Assembly (NCBI GenBank): GCA_003194525.1 | Contig: NBIV01000072.1 | Coordinates: 186,001 to 250,000 of the forward strand | DNA: 64,000 nucleotides | From: Gracilariopsis chorda | Taxonomy: Eukaryota > Rhodophyta > Florideophyceae > Gracilariales > Gracilariaceae | Direction of reading: 5' to 3' | In this document: positions 53,088-63,940 of the stretch, in pieces | Layout: each line of letters begins with the position of its first letter | Numbering within the stretch: the first letter of the stretch is position 1 | The notes under the pieces: model-generated | What the model saw: only the letters and a program-made list of their open reading frames with translations | The model's database searches: none | What the model was told of the DNA's origin: nothing | Program-made: the position numbers and the translations under genes

Positions 53088-54599
53088 ATGTATTCCGGAA
53101 AATCACTCTTCCTCTTCACGCTTCCCCTCGCACTACTAGCGGCGGCAGTTGAACCCTCCTTCCGCGACACTACCCTTCCCACCGGCATCATCACCACTTC
53201 CGGCAAGGTTAAGAAGTATGGTTCGCCCTCAATTGTCGACTTAGACCGCGACGGATACCCTGATCTCCTCTTTTGTCACCATGATTCAACCTTCACAGAG
53301 CTGTACTTCAACAACCGCGACGGCTCCTTCAGCAAGGCCCCATGGGGTATTTTCCACGATTCGCATGGATTCAGCGCCTTTCCAATCTCACCCTGGCACA
53401 AGGCTATGCGTTTCACACTCTCTGTTGGTGGAAACTTTGGTATGAATCCAGCAAACCCGCTCATGTTCCAGGTGGACCCTTACAACCGCTCCATTACTGA
53501 GGTGACCAACAACGCAGGTATCACTGAGAGAGGAGGCAGAGGGCGTATGGCCGTTTTCTTAGACCTTTCTCAGGGTGCTCACCCGTTCTGGCCAGATGTC
53601 ATTTTCACTAATGCACATGCTTTGCAGGGCATTCATCAGTTTGCGTATGAAAATGTTGGCAACCAACGTTTTGCAGTGCGCCACCTCAAGGGTGGCTTTG
53701 AGTGGACCAGGAACCAATTAGCTACTGTCACCGACATTGACAATGATGGTGTCATGGAGGTCCTCAGTTACTATGACCTGCATGTTTGGAAAATCACCGC
53801 CCCGTTCCACATGGTCGATGTGTCCAACTCAGTGTTGCCACCAGGTTTGGAAACGGAAGGTGTGGCCGCAATTGCCGAAATTGACTTCGATAATGACGGT
53901 GACTTTGACCTTTACTTGGCGCGCGATCGTGTCGGTGCTTGGATGCCGCAGGGCGACTATCACGACATTCTTCTTGAAAACCGTGGCGGGAAGTATTACG
54001 ATGTCAGCGTTCGTGCGGGCATTCCGCGAGGAACTAAGTCGAGAGGCGTGACAGCTGCGGATTTCAATAATGACGGATTCGTCGATCTTCATGTTTCGCA
54101 GTACACCGGCTCCGATATCATGCTCATCAACAATGGTGATGGAACCTTTAGAAGAATGGATCATCTTACCACGCATGCTGCTTCCACCCGAGGGGATCAT
54201 GCCGTCGCTGTTGACTACGACATGGACGGTCGTGTCGACCTTGTCATGAGTGAGGGTGATCACGACAAAGTCAATATTGGAGGAACCTTCAAAATATTCC
54301 AGAACAATATGCCAACTAACTCCAATTCGAATTACATTCACGTTCGCGTGGGCAACCCGTGGAATAGAAGCTGCACACCTTTGAATGCTGTCGTCACGGT
54401 CAAGTCTGGAAACTTATCCATGACTCGTCGTGTAGGCTCTCCTGGTACCTCTGTGTCACACTCCTACGTCGAAACGCTGCACTTCGGTCTGGGGAGCCGT
54501 ACCATGGTGGACGCTATTTATGTCAAGTATACGAATGGATATGTTGTGATGCGAAATAATGTGCGCCACGGACAAACCGTTGTGATGGGTCTACTTTGA
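53088..54599 (+). CDS. Secreted FG-GAP/VCBS-repeat protein with ASPIC/UnbV domain (CRTAC1-like)
   Basis: 503 residues with an ATG and a clear signal peptide (hydrophobic residues 6-20, cleavage after Ala-rich LLAAA). Five Ca2+-binding-type repeats are visible: DLDRDGYPDL (51-60), DIDNDGVMEV (216-225), DFDNDGDFDL (266-275), DFNNDGFVDL (325-334) and DYDMDGRVDL (376-385). These are spaced as blades of an integrin-alpha-like beta-propeller. The C terminus (about 416-503: NYIHVRVG through GSPGTSVSHSYVETLHFGLG to the end) is an ASPIC/UnbV domain. Likely extracellular or cell-wall located and Ca2+-binding; ligand unknown. Uninterrupted, full length for the family. It converges with a close paralogue 850 bases downstream. 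Confidence 0.9.
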   Translation: MYSGKSLFLFTLPLALLAAAVEPSFRDTTLPTGIITTSGKVKKYGSPSIVDLDRDGYPDLLFCHHDSTFTELYFNNRDGSFSKAPWGIFHDSHGFSAFPISPWHKAMRFTLSVGGNFGMNPANPLMFQVDPYNRSITEVTNNAGITERGGRGRMAVFLDLSQGAHPFWPDVIFTNAHALQGIHQFAYENVGNQRFAVRHLKGGFEWTRNQLATVTDIDNDGVMEVLSYYDLHVWKITAPFHMVDVSNSVLPPGLETEGVAAIAEIDFDNDGDFDLYLARDRVGAWMPQGDYHDILLENRGGKYYDVSVRAGIPRGTKSRGVTAADFNNDGFVDLHVSQYTGSDIMLINNGDGTFRRMDHLTTHAASTRGDHAVAVDYDMDGRVDLVMSEGDHDKVNIGGTFKIFQNNMPTNSNSNYIHVRVGNPWNRSCTPLNAVVTVKSGNLSMTRRVGSPGTSVSHSYVETLHFGLGSRTMVDAIYVKYTNGYVVMRNNVRHGQTVVMGLL

Positions 54600-55447
54600 T
54601 CATCTTTCTTTCTTCTGTTTGCTGTTGACAAATTTTGCGCTCGACATGAGACTGCCTGCGCTTCGACGATTTCCTTTTTCTTTCGTATATCTATACCGCT
54701 CTCAGATGAGGTGGTAATAACTCTTTTAGCTAAATGTGAACATAAAATAATTGTAACCTGAACACGACAAGCGTTTGTTACCGAGTTGAAAAGTTTTCAC
54801 GATCCTGTGACTATTCTTTGGGGCACTGGGCGTGTCGCACACTATCTGCTTCTCGGTCTCGGTCTGCTTCTCCCTCTGCCCTTAGGTTTTCGCTGTACAA
54901 GTCAGCCCAAGCAAACACGGGATTATCTTCGCCTCAGGTGGTTTTAAAACTACTCTTATGACTCCGAACACATGTTAAAAATTTTCCGTTCCATTATTTC
55001 ACTCGCTACTGCTGACAAGTTGCTTCCATCTTGCATGAAGTCTGCCTTTGGTAAAAGGTATGTACTGCGTCCAAGCTCCCAAGTGTGAACGCTCATCTCT
55101 GGCGCTCACAACCGTTCAATCAGAGAACGAATCATTGAAATAAGTTGTCATACTTTTGCAGTCGAAGAAGCAATTCAAGCAATGGTAGTACGGCACATTG
55201 GTTTTCGTCAGACACCTCATATAAAATAAGGGAGTTGAGTACAACGCGATTCGTTGTTTTCGTTTCACAACTACACCTTCGTGCCCCTTCCACACCAAAC
55301 GCTTCCACACTTATCGATGGGAAGAAGCTTGCCTTTATATGTTACTTCCCTATGAAACACAATTTTCAGCAGTTACAAATGTGTCCATGCCAGGTCAGCT
55401 ATGGTCTATATACATTCCCCTTTGTATAAACATGCAAAGAAACCACC
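54600..55447. other. Convergent intergenic region
   Basis: 3' flanks of the two UnbV-domain genes. An AATAAA-like hexamer is not obvious near the first stop; ATAAAATAA at about 54741 could act in polyadenylation. No gene is seen. Confidence 0.4.
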
Positions 55448-56962
55448 CTACAGCAGACCTAACACAACCGTTTGTCCATGTGACACATTGCGCCTTTCAA
55501 CCACATACCCATTCGTATACCGCACGTATATAACGTCGACCATAGTCCGATCGCCAAGCCCCACATGTACTGTCTCTAAATACGAAGTGGAAACAGAGGT
55601 GCCGGGAGAACCCACTCGGCGAGTGACCGCCAAGGTCCCAGACTTCACGAAGATCCTGGCGTTAAGTGGTGTGCAGCTACGATCCCAGGGATGTCCCACT
55701 CGTATGTGGATGAAATTCCCTACAGAGGAATCAGACATACTGTTCTTCAGAACATGAAATGTACCTCCAAGGGAAATTTCATCTTTATCGCCCTCGCTCA
55801 TGATGAGATCCACTTTTCCGTCCATATCATAGTCAACTGCCACTGCATTATCTCCACGAGTGGAGTCATCATGCACAATTACATCGCGCACAGTTCGAAA
55901 TGTTCCGTCTCCATTGTTCATTAAGAATAGGTCGGACCCAGTGTACTGCGTGACATGGATGTCCATGTATCCGTCGTTGTCAAAATCTGCAGTTGTAACA
56001 CCATGTGAAACAGTGCCTCGTGGTATTTTTGCAGAGGCGCTCACATCGTAGTATTTCCCGTTGCGGTTCTCTAACAGGATGTCTTCATAGATGCCAGGCG
56101 TCATCCAAGTGCCGAGCCATGCCCTCGCGAGGTAGATGTCGAAATCGCCATCATTGTCGTAATCGATCTCTGCGACTGCCGCTACAGCACCGCGATTCAT
56201 CCCAGGCGGAAGTACTTGATTAGAAATGTCAATCATGTGGAAGGGCGCCGTAACCTTCCATATTTGAAGTATTGGGAAACTCACTACTTCCATTACGCCG
56301 TCAGTTTCCAAATCGGTAACCGTAATGAGTCCGTTTCTCGTGTTCTCGAAGCCCCCATTCAAGGTTCGCAGAGTGAATCGCTGTTGTCCGGTGTTCTCAT
56401 AGGCATACTGACTGGGACCTTGCAGTGCATGTGCATTGGTGAAAATAACATCCGGCCAATACGGATGAGCACCCATGGAGAGGTCAAGAAAAGCGGCAGA
56501 GCGTCCCCGCCCACCGGCCTTGTCAATACCTGCTTGTACAGAGACTTCGCTCACCACACGAGACGTATCAACTTGAAACATGAGGGGATGGTTTGGTGTT
56601 TCCCCGTTGTTTCCGCCGACAGAAAGAATGAAACGCATCGATTTGTGCCATGGTGAGATTGGAAAAGGAACGAGGCCATGGGAATCATGATGAATACCCC
56701 ATGGTGCCTTTGTGAAAGTTCCGCCTGGGGAGTTGAAGTACAGTTCTGTGAATGTTGTGTCGTGGTGACAGAAGAGAAGATCTGGTAGACCATCCCTATC
56801 TAAATCGGCCACCGCCGGGGAACCGAATTTCTTTATCTTCCCTGATGATGTATCAATTCTCACATCTGGCGTTACATCTCTGAAGGCCGGGTCAGCTGCA
56901 TGAACTGTTCTATGCAAGGATAGAGTTAGTACTAGACCGACCAAGAGGGTAATACGTTGCAT
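55448..56962 (-). CDS. Secreted FG-GAP/VCBS-repeat protein with ASPIC/UnbV domain, paralogue 2
   Basis: From the ATG at 56962 (chosen because a signal peptide begins there: QRITLLVGLVLTLSLHRTVHA) the frame gives 504 residues, one more than its neighbour. The same five DxDxDGxxD repeats occur in the same places (DLDRDGLPDL, DLETDGVMEV with its second acidic position changed, DYDNDGDFDI, DFDNDGYMDI, DYDMDGKVDL), and the UnbV C terminus matches closely. The in-frame extension to 57190 lies beyond the promoter and is unlikely to be translated. The tail-to-tail arrangement with the first copy points to an inverted duplication. Role as for paralogue 1. Confidence 0.9.
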   Translation of the reverse strand: MQRITLLVGLVLTLSLHRTVHAADPAFRDVTPDVRIDTSSGKIKKFGSPAVADLDRDGLPDLLFCHHDTTFTELYFNSPGGTFTKAPWGIHHDSHGLVPFPISPWHKSMRFILSVGGNNGETPNHPLMFQVDTSRVVSEVSVQAGIDKAGGRGRSAAFLDLSMGAHPYWPDVIFTNAHALQGPSQYAYENTGQQRFTLRTLNGGFENTRNGLITVTDLETDGVMEVVSFPILQIWKVTAPFHMIDISNQVLPPGMNRGAVAAVAEIDYDNDGDFDIYLARAWLGTWMTPGIYEDILLENRNGKYYDVSASAKIPRGTVSHGVTTADFDNDGYMDIHVTQYTGSDLFLMNNGDGTFRTVRDVIVHDDSTRGDNAVAVDYDMDGKVDLIMSEGDKDEISLGGTFHVLKNSMSDSSVGNFIHIRVGHPWDRSCTPLNARIFVKSGTLAVTRRVGSPGTSVSTSYLETVHVGLGDRTMVDVIYVRYTNGYVVERRNVSHGQTVVLGLL

Positions 56963-57028
56963 GATGATTATTCTTCTCCAAACTGCTTGAGTGACAAGAT
57001 ATTGGCGGAAAAGAACGGAACCGACTTT

Positions 57029-57037
57029 CCTTTTATA
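57029..57037 (-). promoter_or_regulatory. TATA box of UnbV gene 2
   Basis: TATAAAAGG on the minus strand, 67-75 bases upstream of the ATG at 56962. This supports that start over the upstream in-frame one. Confidence 0.55.
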
Positions 57038-57190
57038 TGCATTGAACAGTGTCCATAGTGCTTTCTCAAGCAGTAAAGTTTGTCGACGGGATGTGCAAAG
57101 ATGAAACGTTAAGTGTTTTAGAACATCTCTGCTGGTGAGCGTGGACGACTTGTTTAAGTTGAAGAGAAGGGTGGCCTCGTTGTCGGGCAT

Positions 57191-58317
57191 TGTAACGCTG
57201 TAATCTCTGCGAAGCTTGTTGCGTGCACCGTATCTTCAGGCACTACATCGTTCTCCGCATGGACAGAGAAGCGGAGTGCGGGCGAGATATTATGTGTCCC
57301 ACCGCATTGATAACTTCGTCCACGGCCACTTCTCGAGACTTCTGCAGAACAATTGTACGGCTTCGCCGAAGTGGTTCCACCACGTGTAACCGTTAGAAGT
57401 TGTAAAAGGGTTACCTGATTGATCTCCGTGTGCTTGATGTTTCGCTCGATTTCGTGGTGCGCAATAAAGATCTGCTCTTGTCCCTGCAGGAGGAGCCTGC
57501 TGAAGTGTGGTGTTTTGTTGAACTATTGGTTCTACAGTCCGTAAAATTTCTGTCTGAAACAAAAGCTATCCCACTTGCGAAAAAGGAAAAACATGTAAGC
57601 TATGGAGCCTGCATTTGTTCAAGGCATGAATAATCTAATAGTATTTTTTTCACTAACGAGTATATAGCGTTACGTATCTTTACTTCACTGAGTATACTGT
57701 AAGGTATCTACATAAACATCAGTTCTTTTTTGGCCAGCATCTGACACTGTAAAGCAACTCAATCATGATAAGACTTTGCAGGAGATGAGATTTTCTTGGT
57801 ATGTTTCTGTGACTTGTATGTGCAACATGCACAGTTGGTAAATATAAAAAAGACTCCTTTCCCGCATCCTCCAGTACTTATGGCGAGCGTGTGACAGGTA
57901 GAATTAGAGAGAGTTGCATTGTAATTCTCTCAATTACAATGCAACTCCGAATTGAGATTGCATTTAATACTCTCCTTCAATTAGGCTTACAAATTATTAG
58001 AAGATAGAGTCTATAAAGGAGCGGCCGGCGGCGCAGTCTGTGCTTTCTGCAGGCCACACACTTCGTCTCAGACCCGTACAGAACATTTACGTTTCTTAAC
58101 CCAATCTGTTTCTCGTGCTGAGGGAGTATTTCGAGGTAAGGGTTAACCCTCACAGTGGGGAAATAAGACAAATGGGGAAATTGTAAAACACATCAGAGCC
58201 ACACATTCATCTATTCTCATTCCTCTTTATACTCTTGATTACCAGCTTGTTCACACATCTGTCCACTCCCAGCAGTCCTACAGATAGTTCCACATCCTCA
58301 CTCCTCCCGTCCACAAC
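57191..58317. other. Non-genic stretch with a perfect hairpin
   Basis: No gene is seen. At 57911-57947 a 16-bp perfect inverted repeat (GAGTTGCATTGTAATT and its inverse) encloses a 5-base loop, CTCTC. Confidence 0.5.
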
Positions 58318-60178
58318 ATGCCACAATCTATGCGACAGCAGACAGCTCGCCTCGAAAAAAGCAAAGCTAAACGAGAAAAGAGTCAAACTGCTCGAGAAGA
58401 AGCTCTCAAACTTCTCCAGAACCAACAAAAAGTTGCGAGCGTAGCTGCCACATGCAACCTGTCAGCGTCTATTGTTTATCGCATTCGCAAAGTCTGGAAG
58501 ACCAGTAACACTTCATTGCTACAGCGCCTTCTTAACCCTGTCCTACATCATGCCGGAAGACCTTCTGTATTAAGCACAGAAGAGCAAAAGATGATTGTCA
58601 AGCGAATTGAACATGCGGATGAAAGAGGTTTTGCATTAGAAATAAATCATATCAAGCGATACATGGGAGATATAAAAAGGAAAGGGCGCAAATCTTACAA
58701 GAACAACCTTCCATGCGATGACACAGTACGCACGTTTCGAGCGAGAAATCGGGAAATCACAGTCCGAAAGTCAGAAAACCACTGCCAAAAATACTTCTTA
58801 GGAGAAAACATGGACCATGTAGGCACTTTAGTAGACCACCTGAAAGACTTAAAAAAAAAAACATCCAGACATGTTCGACGATCCTAACAGGATATGGAAT
58901 CTTGACTAGACGGCAGTCACCACCACCTATGGAAAAGGAGTCAGAGTGTTTACAAGCGCTCGGAACAATTCAGGAGGACGACGCCACAATATCAAAGATA
59001 ACGGTGCGCATGTTACGGCTGTTATTGCGGCTTCTGCATCCGGTCTTTATGCTCCGCCCTTCTTTGTAGCTGCAGGAAAGAAGGTGATGCCGGGTTGGAA
59101 AAAGAATATTGATCATTTAGACGCACACAAACTCCTCTCGGACCTTCGCTGGATGTGTGACAAGGAATGGCTTCCACGGGATACGAAAATTTTTACGACT
59201 GCAAAAGGGTCAATGACAATGGACCTTATGCCAGACCTCGTTAAGCACTTCAATACGTTTGTCAGAAAGAAAGTACCACCAGAGAAGCTCGTTTTGTTGC
59301 TGCTTGACGGGCACAGTTCACGACGAGGGGACGAATGGATTCTGTACTGCCAAGAGGTCAATATTGTTGTAGTTCAACTTCCTGCCAACACTTCTCATTT
59401 CCTTCAGCCATGGGATTCTTCAATTAACAAGACCTTCAAAGAGAGAACCAGGGAAGTTAGGGACATTTTAGTACGGGCAGGATTATACGGTAACGCAAAT
59501 ATCGCTTTTAAAATCAAGCTTGGAATGGCAGGATATATGTCGCTTACGAGTCAAATTGCAAAGCAAAGCTTCATAAACACTGAAATGTGGCCCATGGAAT
59601 TTCAGTTCTTCGGAACCTTGCGAAGAAGACTCAACAACCAAGTTCGAAGCTCAGCCGCCAACTCAAACGGCTCCATAGAGTCACTACGAATGACCAAAAG
59701 AACGAGTGACAGTGTACTCTTTTCCCGAATTAAGGCCATTGTGCAAAGAGAACCATGTGCTACGCAAGCACTTTGCATGATTGAGCAAACGCTCAAGGAG
59801 AATCGCTCAACGCATCCAATCCTGTAGGAAGCTGCACCTCTTCAAGCTCCTGTGCGCAGTGTGCGAAAAAGGGCTACCCATTCATGCGTTGCACCAGCGT
59901 CGGTACTCACCAACAGAGGTGCAATGAAGGACGTATCGAACACTGAACGCGTACGGATGACTCTAGCCGATGGTGTGCGTAAATATAATCGGTCTATGGC
60001 TGCTACAGTGTTTGAAATCAGCGTGGAGTTAAACAAATGAGATGTCAATGCGGATGACGATATCCCAATAATGACGGCGTGGAGGCAACGCTGGCTCGTG
60101 CTGCGCGGGATTGAGAAGGAAAACGAGCCGGTGGCAAGCGCCGCCGGCGCTCTGTTGGATCTTGCGAAAGGTGGATGA
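58318..60178 (+). pseudogene. pogo-like DDE_1 transposase F
   Basis: ATG-started frame with an N-terminal coiled/basic region and a helix-turn-helix (KVASVAATCNLSASIVYRIRKVW). An 11-A run at 58851-58861 shifts the frame before the catalytic core. The first catalytic block reads NLD followed by TAG (58907-58909), where Glu or similar is expected. Second and third acidic residues are present in LLLLDGHSSRR and LQPWDSSINKTFK, 35 residues apart (DD35D). After a TAG at 59825-59827 and a TGA at 60038-60040 the same frame stays open to 60178, so the ancestral protein was about 620 residues. Target is presumably TA; ends were not identified. Confidence 0.8.
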
Positions 60179-61209
60179 TGTCGGGAGTGGCAGCGAGCGG
60201 TAATCTAGAGTTCGTCGAATTTCTCCAGGTGCTTTTTGACAGGAGTGCAGTGAAAAGTGGAACGCGTAAAACCTAGTTGTTTCAGGGCCTAGATGAAGAT
60301 TTTTACTGTCCAGAATTCTTGTCGAATTTTCCCACTGTGAGGGTTACCTCTGAACGATCACTTTGACACACTTCTTCCAAACAGTGGTAATCAAATTGAA
60401 TTTTATGAAAATACTTGAAAAAGTAAATTATAATAGCGGTTATCGCTTGATAATGTGTATCATTGGTACCGTTGGTACCAACGGTCGTCAACATGGCGCT
60501 TGTCCGCAACTTTGTGTTTTCCTTATCTCATTTTCGAGAGATTTGTTTGACTTTCTCTTCACCTATAAACTAGCCCTAACAACGAAGTATCAAAAGGCCA
60601 GAGCTTCCTTATAAATGCATCCAACTTTTACACATCTGCCTTTCAAATTTGTACATTTTCATTTTGAGAAGACGCCCACTGAAAGGATATAGTGTCTAGT
60701 GTAGCCTTTTATGTTGTTTTAAAGCTTCAATAACTACTGTTATAGGAACACGCGTTGAAAATATTTTGGTTGATTTTATAACCCATGACTGTATTGTTTT
60801 GAGAATCATGATTATAGCCTCCAGGGCTCAACGACAGGTTAACGCCCTGCCATTCCCAAAAACGGGACTGATTTGTATATCCGATAAGAGATATAATCCA
60901 TATAGCAATTGGCTCGCCAATTTTTCTTCTTTTTTACACTTGCAGATTATCTGATAATATGACAGAACTCCACATTTCAGAAGGGGCAGCAATCAGAAAG
61001 ACTTCATTTGGAACACATTGCACGACGTTGAAATATGCAAAATTTTGCGTAGTGTTTGTTACGTCCTGCACCAATGGCAGATATAGAACGGGGCGACGTT
61101 GAGACGAGGACAAAGCTTGGACTTTTTATCGACTCTTAAAACTTGAGTTCTGTTTTTTCATTTAGTGGCGCTGACCCTTGTTTGTTTGTTTGAACCAAAC
61201 TACAGCAAA
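60179..61209. other. Non-genic stretch
   Basis: Short frames only. A duplicated GGTACC in GTTGGTACCAAC (about 60470) is the only notable motif. No gene is seen. Confidence 0.45.
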
Positions 61210-61860
61210 CTTACACAATAAACGTCAACCACATCTTATAGGCTTCTTTTTAAAACCTAATATCTTTTCTTTCTTCTGAACATAGAATGCAGACGCTCTT
61301 TCCCTTGAGTACTTCAATTTCAAGTTTGTAGGACTTTTGGTAGAACTACATTTTGCAGGGTTTAAGCAATTTCAAGAACCCAACACACCTGAAATTGACT
61401 CTTTGATAGTCTATGTAACCGTTCGTGCTGACATTTGGATCTGTGCTTGAAGTCGCTTTTTACAAGACGAAATATTGGCTAATTACAAAAACAAAAAACA
61501 GGTGTGTTCTACATTCATCCACTGTTTGGCAAACCATTCGTCTCAAATTTGTGAACACTGGGCTACAAAAGTGTCCAGCCAGACACTGATGCTAGCGTGT
61601 CCAGCGATATTTGTAGTGAGCTTCCACAAAATTAAGCCATATCTCACATAAAGCCGGTGTATTGCTCGTAGGAGAAAACCATACTTTCTACGGAGAACAG
61701 ACTGAAAAGGTTTTTCTCAACAGGGTTCTTTTGACAGGGGTCAAACTGTGACACTCAGCATTTCAGTACACGGGGTATTCGGTACATAAGCGCGAGATGC
61801 GCAATCTCACAACCTAAAGACAAAAGGCGGAATCTTCCTCTCACAAACTGCACAGATATA
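61210..61860 (+). repeat. Dispersed repeat R1, right copy
   Basis: Same-orientation match to 3652-4200, with about 100 extra bases near 61730-61840. It runs without a break into R2 at 61861. Confidence 0.7.
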
Positions 61861-62131
61861 AATACTGATAGAAAAAGAAGCTAGTTCTTGACAGGATGCC
61901 ATGTGAATAAGAAGCAAAAATCGTACTCTGAATTATCTATGTACAGCATGTACAAAATAGGATGCTACATGGTTCCGTTCACCAGGATTTTTAGAGCGAC
62001 TACAAGAAATAGAGGTCGCCAAGTTGTGAAAATTTGGCTTAGAGCTTAAAAAATGTTTGTAATGAATACGTCATTGAACCTTCGTACTTTGTACCGTTGG
62101 AAGGTCTTTCAGATACGTGTAGTGGACATTC
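61861..62131 (+). repeat. Dispersed repeat R2, uninterrupted copy
   Basis: Matches 9421-9528 and then, directly, 12122-12275. The join at 61965-61967 is the empty site of transposon P. Confidence 0.75.
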
Positions 62132-62211
62132 GCTCTCTGCGAACATGTTCAAAATTTCTGCACAAGCTGAAGACTCCACGCCATATCAACGGTACAGGTT
62201 AACTCTGTAAT

Positions 62212-62358
62212 TAGTGTGGATCACACTATTCAAGAAGCGCCAATTTCCAACCACCTCACATCAATTACTGTGGCCCACACTATATTTGAATCTACACTAT
62301 TATAGTGCAGAAGTATTTAGTGTGGACCACACTATTCTTTACTGACAAATATAGTGTG
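62212..62358. repeat. Cluster of TAGTGTGG palindromes (subterminal repeats?)
   Basis: Three near-palindromic 17-mers, TAGTGTGGATCACACTA (62212), TACTGTGGCCCACACTA (62266) and TAGTGTGGACCACACTA (62318), are spaced 52-54 bases apart. A 13-base palindrome CACTATTATAGTG (62295-62307) and a half site TATAGTGTG (about 62350) lie among them. The cluster sits just past the 3' end of transposase G, so subterminal transposase-binding repeats are likely. Confidence 0.6.
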
Positions 62359-62375
62359 AGCTTCACGAGATCGAT

Positions 62376-63940
62376 TTAAGAACTGCTTCCCACCTCTTGT
62401 CCCTCAAAGTTGGATCGGTACTTGACTATAATACCTTGGAACTCTGGAAACAATTGCATCTCTTTGCACTGACCATTAAGGTTCAGCACTATACCACATC
62501 TTATCATTGCCTACCTCGCATAGCTCACACTGTCTGGATCCCTCTGCAAGCTCAGAGCTTGAACCGACTTTGCCGCTAACTTCAAAAAATGCCTCTTTTT
62601 AGGATTTTCTAACTTTTCTGATGCTCTGACACCGTCTGCCCACCATCTAGTTTTGCAACCAACTCATCATTGTATCGTCTCAGCCATTTCGCCAATATGC
62701 CTTCAACTTTTGATAACAAAACTATCAGCCAGCTGAACCAAGTGAGTTGCATTGCAGGGGAAGAACCGAATCTTTGTATTAGATTCAGCTAAAGCTTCTT
62801 TGACCTGATCCGTAACATCATGCGTGTTGTTGACGTTATCCAAAAACGAAATACGTTTGCGACCGTTCGGCAATGGCTTAAAAATGCGGTTGTCTTTCAA
62901 GCACTGGAAAAACACTCTCCCATCCATCCATGCCTTTGGACCTGTTCGCTACACTACACCAGGTAAATTATCTGGAAATCCTCGTATAGGATAATTTTTG
63001 TCGCCGTTCTTGAATATCATCATGGGAATTTCCGAACGAGCCTGGGGTCCACCAGATACTAACACCATCATTGTCATGCCATCATCTTTAGAAACAACGT
63101 CAGAATACCGCACGCTTCTGTCCCCAACGAATGAAAGTGTTTTATGATTGTCCATGTTTATACAGAAATGTGTTTCGTCTGCATTGTACACGTCTTTTTC
63201 ATAAACTTGGTTGGATCGAAATTCTCGCGCAAGTTGACCTAGATGATAGGCTATCTCCCTTCGATTTGCTCCTGTTTTGCTGGAGATACCATACGCTTTC
63301 CACACTGTGATCGCTGCATGAACGATTGTACCCATCTACTGGTTATGCGGGTTTTGATGATTTCATTGCTTCTCGGATCAATCATGTGCGCATGATAATC
63401 TCCGGTTCTTCTCTTTGCGAAAAGAATGAGCGCCAGACGGCGCAATAGACGGGCGTTGAACTTAACTCTGGCTTTCATCATCCGGTTGAAGTCTTGTAGC
63501 AGGTCCGCCTGCAGTGCAATGGTCTATGTTTCCATTTTTCGCCCTCTTCCGCATCTGGCTTTAGAATTTTGTCTGCGTACGCCATCCTTGGTGGCGTTCA
63601 CGAACGAGATGTTGCTACTTTTCTCTTTATTTTGTTTGACAACGCTGCGCTGAGCCCAGTATCGACTGTCTCTTTGGATGTTTGCTTTGTAGCTTGCTCG
63701 GAACAAGAGCGAAACGTGTCTAGCTGTCCGTGAGAATAGCTTAGGGCCATGGGTTTGCTCATTGTTACACATCCAGCGAATAATAATTTCTCGTTGTGAA
63801 ATGTTTAGCACAACTTGGGGTGCACGTTTGTTAGAATGTGTGTTGGTTGTGGTGTTTCCTCTTGTTGGAGGTTGGTGTTCAGTTACGACATCTGTTGGAG
63901 TGGTTTACACTGATAATGGAGCCTCAACTGTGGTTAGCAT
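62376..63940 (-). pseudogene. pogo-like DDE_1 transposase G
   Basis: From the ATG at 63940 the minus strand reads about 520 codons to a TAA at 62376-62378. Order: Thr/Pro-rich N terminus with an early TAA; helix-turn-helix region (LNISQREIIIRWM); central CENP-B-like part (63481-63251); catalytic blocks NADETHF, FLDNVNNTHD and LVQLADSFVI; then the family-typical tail (NPKKRHFLKLAAKSV, VSYAR, FQGIIVKYRSNFEG). Breaks: TAG near 63523, a frameshift near 63300, TAG at 62949-62951, a frame change near 62700 and TAA near 62490. It belongs to a different pogo subgroup from P and F. The element's other end lies to the right, possibly beyond the window. Confidence 0.75.

Noticed and set aside
52622-53152. 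176-codon plus-strand frame and opposing frames in the GC-rich promoter region
   Set aside because: High GC removes stop codons on both strands; composition is Pro/His/Arg-rich without domains and overlaps the start of the UnbV gene.
61965-61967. CTA at the P empty site taken as evidence against a TTA duplication
   Set aside because: One base differs from TTA, as expected for old diverged paralogues; the flanks on both sides still match.
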